A stretch of 64,000 nt of DNA from Terebella lapidaria (Eukaryota > Annelida > Polychaeta > Terebellida > Terebellidae), in contig OX424563.1 in the NCBI GenBank assembly GCA_949152475.1, forward strand, positions 26,385,001 through 26,449,000, in the 5' to 3' direction. Made by a program: the position numbers and the translations under genes. Positions 11,901 through 20,639 of this stretch are shown one piece after another. The notes beneath the pieces were generated by a model. It ran no database searches. It saw nothing but the letters and a program-made list of their open reading frames with translations, and had not been told where the DNA came from. Positions within the stretch are counted from its first letter, which is position 1. Each line of letters starts with the position of its first letter.

Positions 11901-14858
11901 ATACACTGAGTACATTATATCGATTTCAATGAACTGACAACTCACTTTCTGAGAGAATTTTGCACCCATTAGGACACATGTGCAGTTACCTACAGAAAAA
12001 CATATATTTAGCAAAGTGAACTCGAGATACCAGAAGCACTCTCGTTGACCATACAGATGACTTCCCACACGTCCGTACAGTGACAGCCCCACCATACATC
12101 GTATGTGTAGTAAACACAGTGCTTGATACTGCCTCCGCCTAGCGGAGTCTTGTACGACGGTGTTCCTCCATGCACTTCCCATGTGAAATCAGAGTGACGA
12201 TCGTCCCGCGTCATACCAATCCACACGTTTTTGGGGCTTGTTGGAATGGATGAAACACAGAATAAATATGTTGATCAAGCTAGGTGCGTCAGTTAGAGTT
12301 AAGAGTATATTTGTGTATACCACATATCTTTAATCATGTGATCATCACTATTACCCTAAGAAAATATCAGGACATTGAATTCGAATTGTATGTTTACTAA
12401 AGAGTGGTATCTTGGCCTATTTACTCTATGTTGTTGAGGAACCAGGTATCCATGCTGATATCGATAAATTCAGGGAGGATCCCTCCATATGTATCGCACA
12501 GATCGACGGCATCGTCATGTGTGACGACCGTGTTATTACGGTAATAACACACGTTGTTCGTGACGTCACATCCTTCCGGTGTCAACGTGCAACCTGTGTT
12601 TGACAATCGATACTATGCGGTATAGTTGCAAAGAACAGATTATAACCTGACATTTCTGAATAATTGTTATCAATATAAATATTCTAGAAAAAGCAACCTT
12701 GTCCACACTAGCAAGATATCAACCTGAACGCAGGTCAACAAGTGTTACATATTAGCCTGTGGTTAAACAACACTGATATGGAAAACCGTGGTTTTTGTTA
12801 TGGGACGCGAGGAAGGAAGCAATCGACGAGTGGTTTGGTTAACACTATAGTTATAATCTTCCATCAATATTGTTTACGAAAATAACAGTGCCTGTCGGCG
12901 TACGTGTACCACACGGAATGGGGCCCGTCATATACTCACTCAATAGGGGACGTCATATACTCACTCAACAGGGGACGTCATATACTCACTCAACAGGGGG
13001 CAGCATATACTCACTCAACAGGCATGACAACACCAATGATATTGCGTCATATCCGTTACAGAGAATTCCCTATTTTGAAAACGGGGGATGCCCTTGATCC
13101 CCCGCAGAATGGTGGGGGATATTTTGCTATGGCTGGTTGTTGACCCGAGCTGGTTGGCATTGCACACGAACAGTTTCAAGACCACAGCACGCACAGAACG
13201 GCTCGGACGACGAACGATATATATGGGTTGTCAGGCATGAAAATCAGTCGTTTTAAGGGGGTACCCTCAGAATTCGAGCTGTAGCGAAGAATCCAATTTA
13301 TCAACATATATATATTTTCTTCACTATAATGAGATGAGGAATTTAGTTTGCTAGCTTTGTATATAAGCTGCTAAAGTTCATCTTGTTCTGGGACGGAGCT
13401 ATGGAGACTTGAATTTGGGCTTTTTATCATTGTTTTGTATGGCCGAAGGAAATAGTGAAATCTGTCCAACAGGGGGCGGCATATACTCACTTAACAGGGG
13501 GCGGCATATACTCACTCAACAGGGGGCGGCATATACTCACTCAACAGGGGGCGGCACATACTCACTCAACAGGGGGGCAGCATATTTTTGGCGCCAAATT
13601 ATTAACGGACATCAACAATTAAGTAAATTATGGCGGTAAAATCACGTTATCATTGGGTGCGTTTTTGTGTACGGATCACAAACTTGATCCAGGATCAGGT
13701 TTCTGATCCGTACGCGAAAAACACTTCCAACCCCAAAATGTGATCATTTTGTACATGTATTATAGTTGCTTGGTAAACACATAGCCGATACAAAAAAATC
13801 ATTCTCAAAATGCAGAGAACAGTGCACCAGCAAATGCTGAGAGCAGGTTTATCAGGTCTCTTCAATCTTTAAGGCCATTCTGATCCCAGATCCCGGATCA
13901 CAATACCTGATCTTGTGGAAACAGGTTTTGTGATCCGGGATCAGGTTTGTGATCCGTACACAAAAAACACACCCAATGATAACGCCAGAAAAACAATATA
14001 ATGACGTTATGTTTTCCACCAAATCATTGCTGCCAGCTGGCCATTTCAGATATTATTTAACATGCCCATTACCACACTTCTAGACCATTGGATAGTGTGA
14101 GATATAAAACTTACTGAGTTGGAAAATATCTTTTTTGAGGGACTTAATGGCTGCTGGCCATGCATATTGATGCGTTATGTGGGCCTAATCATGATCACGA
14201 TTCAGTTTAATATACACTGCACAACTGATAATTTTTCATCAACCTTTTTTCTACACCGAATTGATCATGGAAGAAGTCGAATTTGACTAAAAATATCTCA
14301 TTAGTCAGTATGCGTTAACGTAGTCTGCTACAAACAGTGAGGTAACGAAGAGTCAAAATTTCAAAGTCATTTCTTGAATATTATCTCTTCAAAATTACCT
14401 ATTTTATAGAGTAACTGATCAGCATCCTAATACTGAGAATGAAATAGGGGGTCACCGTGCTCGTTTCTTCTACATATTCGATCAAAATCTCAAACATTTA
14501 CCTGAAATGACATAAATTATGGCATTTTTGCACATTTTTTTGTCCATATTCACATCTTGCATCGTGTTTTCCATGCGAACGGATACGATGACCCCCTATT
14601 TTCTTTAGGATGATGAACAGTTACTCTATAAAAGATGTCGTTTTGGAACTCTAAATTATGTTGATACAGTTATTAATTTCAAAAAAACTCTTTGAACCCC
14701 TTCCCCCACTGTTTGGAGTGGACCACCTTAAACGCTTCTACTATGTGTAAATAAATAGTGAACGTGTATAACTTACCAACTAGTTGGATTTGCAAATAGC
14801 GAAGACAAAACAACGAAAACACAAGTCGTCTCCGTGATTCAACCACACGATTTTCCAT
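2660..14858 (-). CDS. Gene B: selectin-like membrane receptor, tandem paralogue of gene A
   Basis: Fourteen exons join in frame (5205 nt, 1734 aa): 14858-14777, 12593-12425, 12236-12031, 11669-8895, 8621-8430, 7938-7738, 7502-7320, 7225-7043, 6773-6570, 6447-6265, 4482-4309, 4065-3880, 3517-3335, 2943-2660. The product has a signal peptide (1 to about 27), a C-type lectin domain (28-152), a stalk of about 925 residues with 38-residue repeats, nine CCP domains (about 1078-1640), a membrane helix (about 1659-1676) and a 58-residue tail without tyrosine. Exon order, phases and most exon lengths equal gene A, so the two arose by duplication of the whole gene. Inferred role: cell-surface adhesion or recognition. 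The weakest parts are the two ends of the stalk exon. Confidence 0.85.
3119..3225. repeat. ATCATT/ATTATC low-complexity tract in gene B intron 13
   Basis: Interrupted short tandem repeat of ATCATTATC and AATCATT words within the last intron of gene B. Confidence 0.7.
3335..3517 (-). CDS. Gene B exon 13: CCP9
   Basis: 183 nt, acceptor TTGCCTATAG, donor GTTAGA. Sushi module VKCPAIPNWDGIVSDTYDNS, YTCDNGTRFED, ACRQDGIW, IC. Confidence 0.88.
3880..4065 (-). CDS. Gene B exon 12: CCP8
   Basis: 186 nt, acceptor GTTCCTCTAG, donor GTGAGT. Sushi module VDCGPPPEV, ESNVTYTCLEGYWF, QCTSTGTW, TC. Confidence 0.9.
4309..4482 (-). CDS. Gene B exon 11: CCP7
   Basis: 174 nt, acceptor AATTATTAG, donor GTAAGC. 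Sushi module VTCDHIE, RVRVTCHPGYLV, VTCLTSGHW, SC. Confidence 0.87.
4483..6264. other. Gene B intron 10 (1.8 kb), no exon seen
   Basis: The longest intron among the gene B CCP exons; gene A has 142 bp at this position. I found no CCP pattern on the minus strand here and no recognisable mobile element. Short open frames in it look random. Confidence 0.55.
6265..6447 (-). CDS. Gene B exon 10: CCP6
   Basis: 183 nt, acceptor CTCTTTCGTAG, donor GTAATT. Sushi module LCPPVP, NTTLALPGTVVGYPC, HGYQY, ECEAGVW, QC. Confidence 0.87.
6570..6773 (-). CDS. Gene B exon 9: CCP5
   Basis: 204 nt, acceptor ACCAAAATAG, donor GTGAGT. Long Sushi module IICDEIP, NSTLLLYGTKAKYRC, GLRFRDG, ICDSNGNW, AC. Confidence 0.87.
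7043..7225 (-). CDS. Gene B exon 8: CCP4
   Basis: 183 nt, acceptor CACGATCCAG, donor GTAAGA. Sushi module EVCPKLIP, NTTLTVYGTHVQVTC, DEGYHVPGR, TCLEGEIW, DC. Confidence 0.88.
7320..7502 (-). CDS. Gene B exon 7: CCP3
   Basis: 183 nt, acceptor TCTTCACAG, donor GTAAGT. Sushi module VRCPPLP, DYVTDIGAQ, TCDAGFKV, TCMGNAQW, LC. Confidence 0.88.
7738..7938 (-). CDS. Gene B exon 6: CCP2
   Basis: 201 nt, acceptor ATATTTCCAG, donor GTAATG. Divergent Sushi module: LRCPYT, INVQCRN, NMHCVS, TIW, GQC. Counterpart of gene A CCP2 with the same unusual spacing and no GY after the second cysteine. Confidence 0.82.
8430..8621 (-). CDS. Gene B exon 5: CCP1
   Basis: 192 nt, acceptor TTTTCTCAG, donor GTTTGT. 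Sushi module VQCPHF, NMNRRVGSVVTLSCNHGH, VCLPSGRW, TC. Strong match to gene A CCP1. Confidence 0.88.
8895..11669 (-). CDS. Gene B exon 4: mucin-like stalk with 38-residue repeats
   Basis: One open exon of about 2775 nt, rich in Thr, Ser, Glu and Pro. Its middle holds eight copies of a 114-bp unit encoding about 38 residues (including EHSTSPTQET and ATPSEESST). Flanking parts are older, diverged versions of similar units. The acceptor chosen is CCATAAAG at 11670; the donor is GTTCGT after 8895. An equally in-frame donor (GTACTA) would end the exon at 8868. Acidic and O-glycosylation-rich, it should form an extended stalk. The sequence is unrelated to the gene A stalk. Confidence 0.8.
10270..11185 (-). 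repeat. 114-bp coding tandem repeat in gene B stalk
   Basis: The word TTGAGTTGGGC (plus strand, one copy changed to TGGAGTTGGGC) recurs at 10273, 10387, 10501, 10615, 10729, 10843, 10957 and 11071, exactly 114 bp apart. The units preserve frame (38 codons) and are very similar, pointing to recent expansion or homogenisation. Confidence 0.92.
12031..12236 (-). CDS. Gene B exon 3: C-type lectin domain, C-terminal half
   Basis: 206 nt, acceptor CCAACAAG (phase 2), donor GTATCT (phase 1). Contains VWIGMTRDDRHSDFTWEV, KHCVYYTYDVWWGCHC and VWEVICM. As in gene A there is no EPN, QPD or WND motif. The donor is weaker than most in the gene; a downstream alternative splice pattern is possible. Confidence 0.78.
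12425..12593 (-). CDS. Gene B exon 2: C-type lectin domain, N-terminal half
   Basis: 169 nt as in gene A; acceptor CAAACACAG, donor GTAAAT, phase 1 to 2. Encodes CTLTPEGCDVTNNVCYYRN, then VDLCDTYGGILPEF and MDTWFLNNI. An extra cysteine at the domain start is not present in gene A. Confidence 0.85.
12926..13022. repeat. 25-bp minisatellite, array 1 (gene B intron 1)
   Basis: Four copies of a unit like CATATACTCACTCAACAGGG plus a variable GACGT or GGCAG. The same unit forms array 2 at 13467-13584. Confidence 0.88.
13467..13584. repeat. 25-bp minisatellite, array 2 (gene B intron 1)
   Basis: About four and a half copies of the array 1 unit, here mostly with GGGGGCGG between units. Separated from array 1 by about 440 bp of unrelated sequence. 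Confidence 0.88.
13645..13984. mobile_element. 340-bp MITE-like element in gene B intron 1
   Basis: Imperfect terminal inverted repeats of about 40 bp, beginning CGTTATCATTGGGTG at the left with its reverse complement at the right, and containing GTGTACGGATCACAAAC. Internal subterminal copies of GATCCGGGATCAGG words add secondary structure. No coding capacity; no clear target-site duplication. Confidence 0.75.
14777..14858 (-). CDS. Gene B exon 1: start and signal peptide
   Basis: The first ATG in this frame, at 14858, gives MENRVVESRRRLVFSLFCLR, then YLQIQLV and a split Gly at donor GTAAGT (phase 1). An Arg cluster followed by a hydrophobic core is signal-peptide-like, though less hydrophobic than in gene A. 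It lies 2.2 kb from exon 2, much farther than in gene A, because repeats fill intron 1. Confidence 0.7.
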
Positions 14859-17049
14859 CTCGCGACGATTTGTTGATGCTGCAGACGTATTCCCAGAATG
14901 ATTTGATACCAAAATCAGCCATCGATTGGGATGTACGTAAAACCCGTCAACTGAAACCTTTTGGGTTACCCGATTCTATTCACTGACATTCTTCTGTGAC
15001 GAGGCCTGCTCAGATGAAACCACATTGTGGAGCGAGAATTCCATCGACAGTAATCTGTCATGCAGCACTCGCGACTTTCAAAACTTATGCCCGATTGGGA
15101 ATCTATACCTTGTCAATCTCACACTACAATCATTGCATTCGATGCATGCAATAATAATAATAACAAAAACTCCCAACAACGGTGAATCCATGTGTGTGAT
15201 GGCTGATGTGAATCTTGGGGGAAAAATTGATTGGTGTCAAGATACTTTTCACATGGTCACGAGCTGAAGTCGTCCATAAGTTGACTTCCGAGATACACAG
15301 GCAAGCGTGTAGCATGTCACCGCCGAACTTTTCATAAGAGCCACATCGATATTCGCAAGATATCGGTGGTTCTGAAATGTCTACTTTCATGATTCTTTCC
15401 ACAGTTAAAAATTCTGGGCATTTATGGTGTGTTGTTTTTTCCGCTCATCATTAGCTCAGAAAATGTTGTAAGTTTATCCGCCAATCGGAGACATAAACAA
15501 ACACACTCCAGAACGTTCAAGCTGTCCCATGATAAGTGACTATGTACAGGTAAACGCTGCAAATTAAACGGTTTGATTTTATACCCAGTTAGATTGCATT
15601 TAAATAGACCTTATACTGTCATTTATGCACATTTGACAATCCCATTAATTTACATCGAACGAATGTTGTGTACCATTTCTGGTCCAATAAGTCATTTATG
15701 CATTTCATATGGGAATCGGTAAACTATAAACAAAAATTGTCCAATGGTTTAGGATTGCTTACCGAAGAAATGTACAATGTTAAGCCTCAGTATAAAATAA
15801 CCCGAATTCCATGCAATAACCCGTACAAAAATTATCCAATCACCATTTTTTTCACGGTGCCGGTTCCCTACGGTGTTAATTGCTCGTTTAGATTGACCGG
15901 ATCCCGGTCCATCAACGAGCATATCAGCTTCTTGTCGTTTGACAGTTGCCACACCTAAACTTAAAGAGTAAGATCGATATATTGAAGAATAAAATGGAAA
16001 GGTCACTAGGCTTGTTGCGGTTAGGGCGTGTTGAACGTCTGATGGCCCAATTTGATCCCGCTGGTGTGGGAGCCTCGTGTTTGATATGGTTTTGTAAACA
16101 CACTAATTCAATTGCTATCCAGACTAAGTTTGGCACCTTGAGTGTTGGCAGTGAATCAAATTAGTACATTCCCAGAATGTCGTGACCTTGACCCGACCAT
16201 TATATTTTCAGTGGTATTTGTGTAAATGTCAATATATGTGGATGTCCATTTTGTGGATCATGTCACTGAGACGAGACGCATAATTGATTTCCGATTTGCA
16301 CTGAGGTAAAAAGGAAATATATCATGTAGCATTGTTTCTACGTTCAGTATTATTATGGAATCATTATGGAATCATAAGAATCATAGTATTATTATGGAAT
16401 ACTAATAATATCATTATTAGGCAATTTCATTACGCCAAACGAACTACATGGAACTACAGTTTCGTTGGTCAGATAGGTCGGTAGCCTAAAAACTACGTGT
16501 GGGAGTGGCGATGCATATAATGCATGTATTTATAATCACGGAAAATGTTACATTCGCCACTGCCACTGAAGCGTGCTGGTCAATGATCTTGTAAATGTCA
16601 CAGTCCGAGCCGAATGTCCATACTACCTGTTGGCTTGGCTGCTAATTTCCATGCTTACTGCATACTAATTCAACCGGACTGAAAGTAGAGATAGATGGAA
16701 CAAAGTTTGTTTGCATTGGTAATCCCACTATTGGTGATGAATCTATAATACGCTCTGACATCAAATCGACCGGTGATATGATATGATATTTCTTCTGTAT
16801 TATTTGGATAACCAGACCCTCGAAACTGAAGCCACTGACGTGAACTTATATCTCACTACATACATTAGAAGGCTACCCTTTGAGATGATTGATAGGGCGT
16901 CGACTATCCTAGATCTTGTCAGACCGAAATGCTAACATCCCCAATCCATGAATAGTAATTGCAATGGCAACCGGGTGTTTTCAAATAGAGGGAGTAATCA
17001 TTGCAATTTCCCTATGCTACCGCCGATTGTTTGGCATGTGATATATACA
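14859..17049. other. 5' flank of gene B, no gene recognised
   Basis: Upstream side of gene B. I saw no convincing TATA box, CpG-dense island, exon or repeat family. The stretch from 16330 to 16420 has short ATTATGGAATC repeats. Confidence 0.45.
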
Positions 17050-18093
17050 TTAATTACTTCAACATTACCCCCACAGATGAACCCTCGGTCCTTCCACATA
17101 ATTGCATCGCTTCATTGTATCTACTGGATTTTCAACCTACTAGGCCTCATACTCCACACAGTTTGGGCAGCGAAAATATGGGGAATATTTGCACTACATC
17201 GCGTTAGTAGTGACAAGAAACGAATTACTTTTAAATTGGTATGTCCTTCCTCTAACTCTAACTAACTATTGCCATTGTTGCAAATGTTTATCATGTTTCG
17301 ACTTCGGGATTCACAACAGATCACGATCAGATACAAGTTAGCTGCGATCCTCAGGAAACACCCTTCATCAAAGAAATTTTCTATCAATAAAATATTGAAT
17401 TCCTTTCTAGGAAGTTTTGTTTTCAGCGAGGAGATCAAACTTCCATATTTTATTATCACTTTTATTTCTTTCGAATTCTCAAAAGTAGATCTTTTGTAAT
17501 GCAAAAGTATCTCTCAGAAATGACTGCGTTCACTTATTCTATTCAAACGATTATCCACTTGCAAAAAATCTCGTTGATTGTTGACCCGAATTACACATGC
17601 CCAGGGACACCTACATTGTAATCATCATCACCAATACGCAATGTCACGAATTTCACTGTCTTCTCCATTGATTAGCGAATATACAATGGCGCTTCCTCGT
17701 GAAATCCAACGGGCATTGAGCCCGGATGATACCCCACAAAGAGGGTGCATAATCGATACTTGGCATGGCTTCTCCTTGGTACATTTTAAATTCAATGGAC
17801 TTGACGTGCAGATAGATCATTGTCATGTCACAGAGAGAAGTAAAATCTAATTTGATATGCCATATAATTTTAGTCTGCTGACTATCCACCCAATTCTCTG
17901 GCCGATCATTCCTTCGTAAAAAAAATCTCTCGATCTGACCTAGTTCATGATGGGGAGATGTTTGCACCGAAATGTGGCTTCTGGCGCAAGTTGTATCTCG
18001 GCAAACTGTGATGTGAACAAATTCAAACACAAATCATATGATCATATACGTCCAAGTCCTTCAAGGTTTCCGGATGAGCATTATGATGTCAAG
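17050..18093. repeat. Dispersed duplication, copy 1 (about 1.04 kb)
   Basis: Starts at TTAATTACTTCAACATTA and ends near GATGTCAAGGTAT. Matches 18728-19793 in the same orientation with small indels. The open frames are not domain-like and are broken differently in the two copies, so it is treated as a repeat and not a gene. Confidence 0.85.
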
Positions 18094-18197
18094 GTATGAA
18101 ATCCGTACTTGCAAAATATACACTGACGATTTGAGGATGTGCTATTGCTGATGGATAGGTTCTGTGCCCTACATATTGATTCTGCCTTGGGTGTCTA

Positions 18198-18723
18198 CCA
18201 GATCCACCAGACCCTCATCAAACGTGTGATATATAACATGAGCTTAGTGTCCACATCAAGAAATAATGAATAGTCAACCCATCAGAATACAACACAATGA
18301 TAGATCACATCTTTATGATGCTAGATAAGAAGCTACCACATACAACAAGGACACACGTGAACAAGCAAAAGGTGTATCCAATAGATATATTGTTTCAAGA
18401 TTGATTGCAACCCATTAGTTAGGCCAGTAGAAATACAGAGTAACCAAAGTGTAATCAAGACACTGTATTTTGCGGATATGCGCGCTATTTACGCCCCCTG
18501 CCCCTCTGTAAATATAAACACTCCCTCCCAATGAGGATGCTAGAGTGTATTTGGATGGGATCGGACATGTATGTCATGAAATTTTCTTCTGATGAAATTT
18601 TACTTGTATATTTATGGGACAATGTCAAGAAGGGAAGATACAGAGAAGATGATGCCGACTTCAATCTTTGACAATGTCTCAGAGATCTAGTGACATTTTG
18701 ATTTTTTCATAATGCAATTGTGA
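18198..18723. repeat. Dispersed block also present at 24174-25336
   Basis: Shares ATCCACCAG, CTCATCAAACG, the CAACCCAT and GATAGATCACAT blocks, TTTTGCGGATATGCGCG and the end CATAATGCAATTGTG with the later copy. It lacks the two insertions found there, so it serves as the empty-site reference. Confidence 0.8.
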
Positions 18724-18727
18724 ACAT

Positions 18728-19793
18728 ATTAATTACTTCAACATTACACCCACAGATGAACCCTCGGTCCTTCCACATAATTGCATCGCTTCATTGTATC
18801 TACTGGATTTTCAACCTACTAGGCCTCATACTCCACACAGTTTGGGCAGCGAAAATATGGGGAATATTTGCACTACATCGCGTTAGTAGTGACAAGAAAC
18901 GAATTACTTTTAAATTGGTATGTCCTTCCTCTAACTATCTAGCTCCAATTGCCATTGTTGCAAATGTTTATCATGCAGTTTCGACTTCGGGATTCACAAA
19001 AGATCACGATCAGATACAAGTTAGCTGCGATCCTCAGGAAACACATTTAATTATAAAAGCACTTTTTTCTCAATGAAATAATCAATTCCTTTCTAGGGTA
19101 TGTGTGTGCTTTTTTAAAGAAGTGTTTTTTTTTCAGCGAGGAGATCAAACTTCCATATTTTATTATCACTTTTATTTCTTTCGAATTCTCAAAAGTAGAT
19201 CTTTTGTGAAGCAACAGTATCTCTCAGAAATGACTTCGTTCGCTTATTTATTCAAACAATTATTATCCACTTGCAAACGTCGATCGAATCCGACGAATAA
19301 ATGAAAACACCTAATCATCATCGCCAACACGCAATGGCACGAATTTCACTGTCTTCTCCATTGATTAGCCAATATACAATGACGCTTCCTCGTGAAATCC
19401 AATTGGGTTCGAGCCCAGATGATACCCCACAAAGAAGATGCATAATCGATACTTGGAATGGCTTCTTCTGGGTATTATCACGGCACGTTTTAAATTCAAT
19501 AGACTCGACGTGCAGATAGATCATTGTCATGTCACAGAGAGAAGTAAAATCTAATTTGATATGCCATATAATTTTAGTCTGTCATATGCGGATTATCCCC
19601 CCATTCTCTGGCCGATCATTCCTCCGTAAATATATCTAGTTCATGATGGCAAGATGTTTGCACCGAAATGTGGTTTCTGGCGCAAGTTGTATCTCGGCAA
19701 AATGTGATGTAAACAAACACAAAAACAATTCTCAAGATCATATACGTCCAAGTCTTCAAGGTTTTTCGGATAAGCATTATGATGTCAAGGTAT
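18728..19793. repeat. Dispersed duplication, copy 2 (about 1.07 kb)
   Basis: Direct repeat of 17050-18093, about 1.68 kb downstream. High similarity, with indels near 18945 and 19050-19120. Confidence 0.85.
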
Positions 19794-19989
19794 AACGATA
19801 TCGGCTATTTATGGTCCTGTGATGACTGGAGAAATCCGTAATTTCCCTCGCCCCGATAGTCCTTCCGCACGCATAACCCGACAACAAATCGTTTCATAGA
19901 CTTCAGACTAACAGGGATGAAGCGCTATAGCAGTGGCTCGATCCTCCTCAAATTGTATTGGAATAGGATGAAAACGGTTGCCATGGCAA

Positions 19990-20480
19990 CGAAAAACAAC
20001 ATAGTTAATTGGCTGTAACTCCAAGTCTACTCAATAATAATTTTTCCAACTACTTTTGTATTTTTCTCTGACCAATTCCCGATCGTATGGTGCACTGCCG
20101 ATGGTAGTACGACGAAAAAGCTCCAGTATCGCCCAATGTCGGAAAATTAGAGGTCACGGTTTTATGGGGTTTTGAGAGTCGAGACCATGGCATGTTGTGA
20201 AGGCATTTTCAATTTTTTAAAACCGTTCAGGAGACGTGCATTGAAGAAACAACATTGCGAAATTTTACAGCACAATATCGAGCGACAAGGTCAATGTAAT
20301 AGAAAAGGTCAAAATCGAAAAGAGGCAAAAGCTCTGCTTATATTCATTATTAATTTCCCTCAATAATTTTGTATTTTTTCTATAGTCAATTCCACATCAT
20401 TTGCTATATGATCGATGGCCGTACGATCCAAATTCCCTTTTATCGCCCAAGGTCGACATTGTAAGGGTCATCAGCTTTCA
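19990..20480. repeat. Diverged tandem duplication with an RFX-type palindrome upstream
   Basis: Two related segments, about 20010-20150 and 20340-20475, share TTTGTATTTTT, CAATTCC, GATCG and ATCGCCCAA blocks. The palindrome GGTTGCCATGGCAACG precedes them at 19976-19991. 20553-20632 is a fragment of the 18120-18200 repeat. Confidence 0.55.
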
Positions 20481-20639
20481 TTTAAGTAACTTAATCTGAG
20501 AGGGCGAGGGTCTGCAATCTTTGATTGTCTTGTTGAAAACTTTACTCTGAAGATTTGAGGATGTGCTATTGCTGCACCAAAATGAATAGGTTCTGCGCCC
20601 TACATATTGATTCTGCCCTAGGTGTCTACCGGGTTAAAC

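Noticed and set aside
12926..13584. Regular 25-bp repeats as a CRISPR-like array
   Set aside because: Units are directly adjacent without unique spacers, and the context is a eukaryotic intron.
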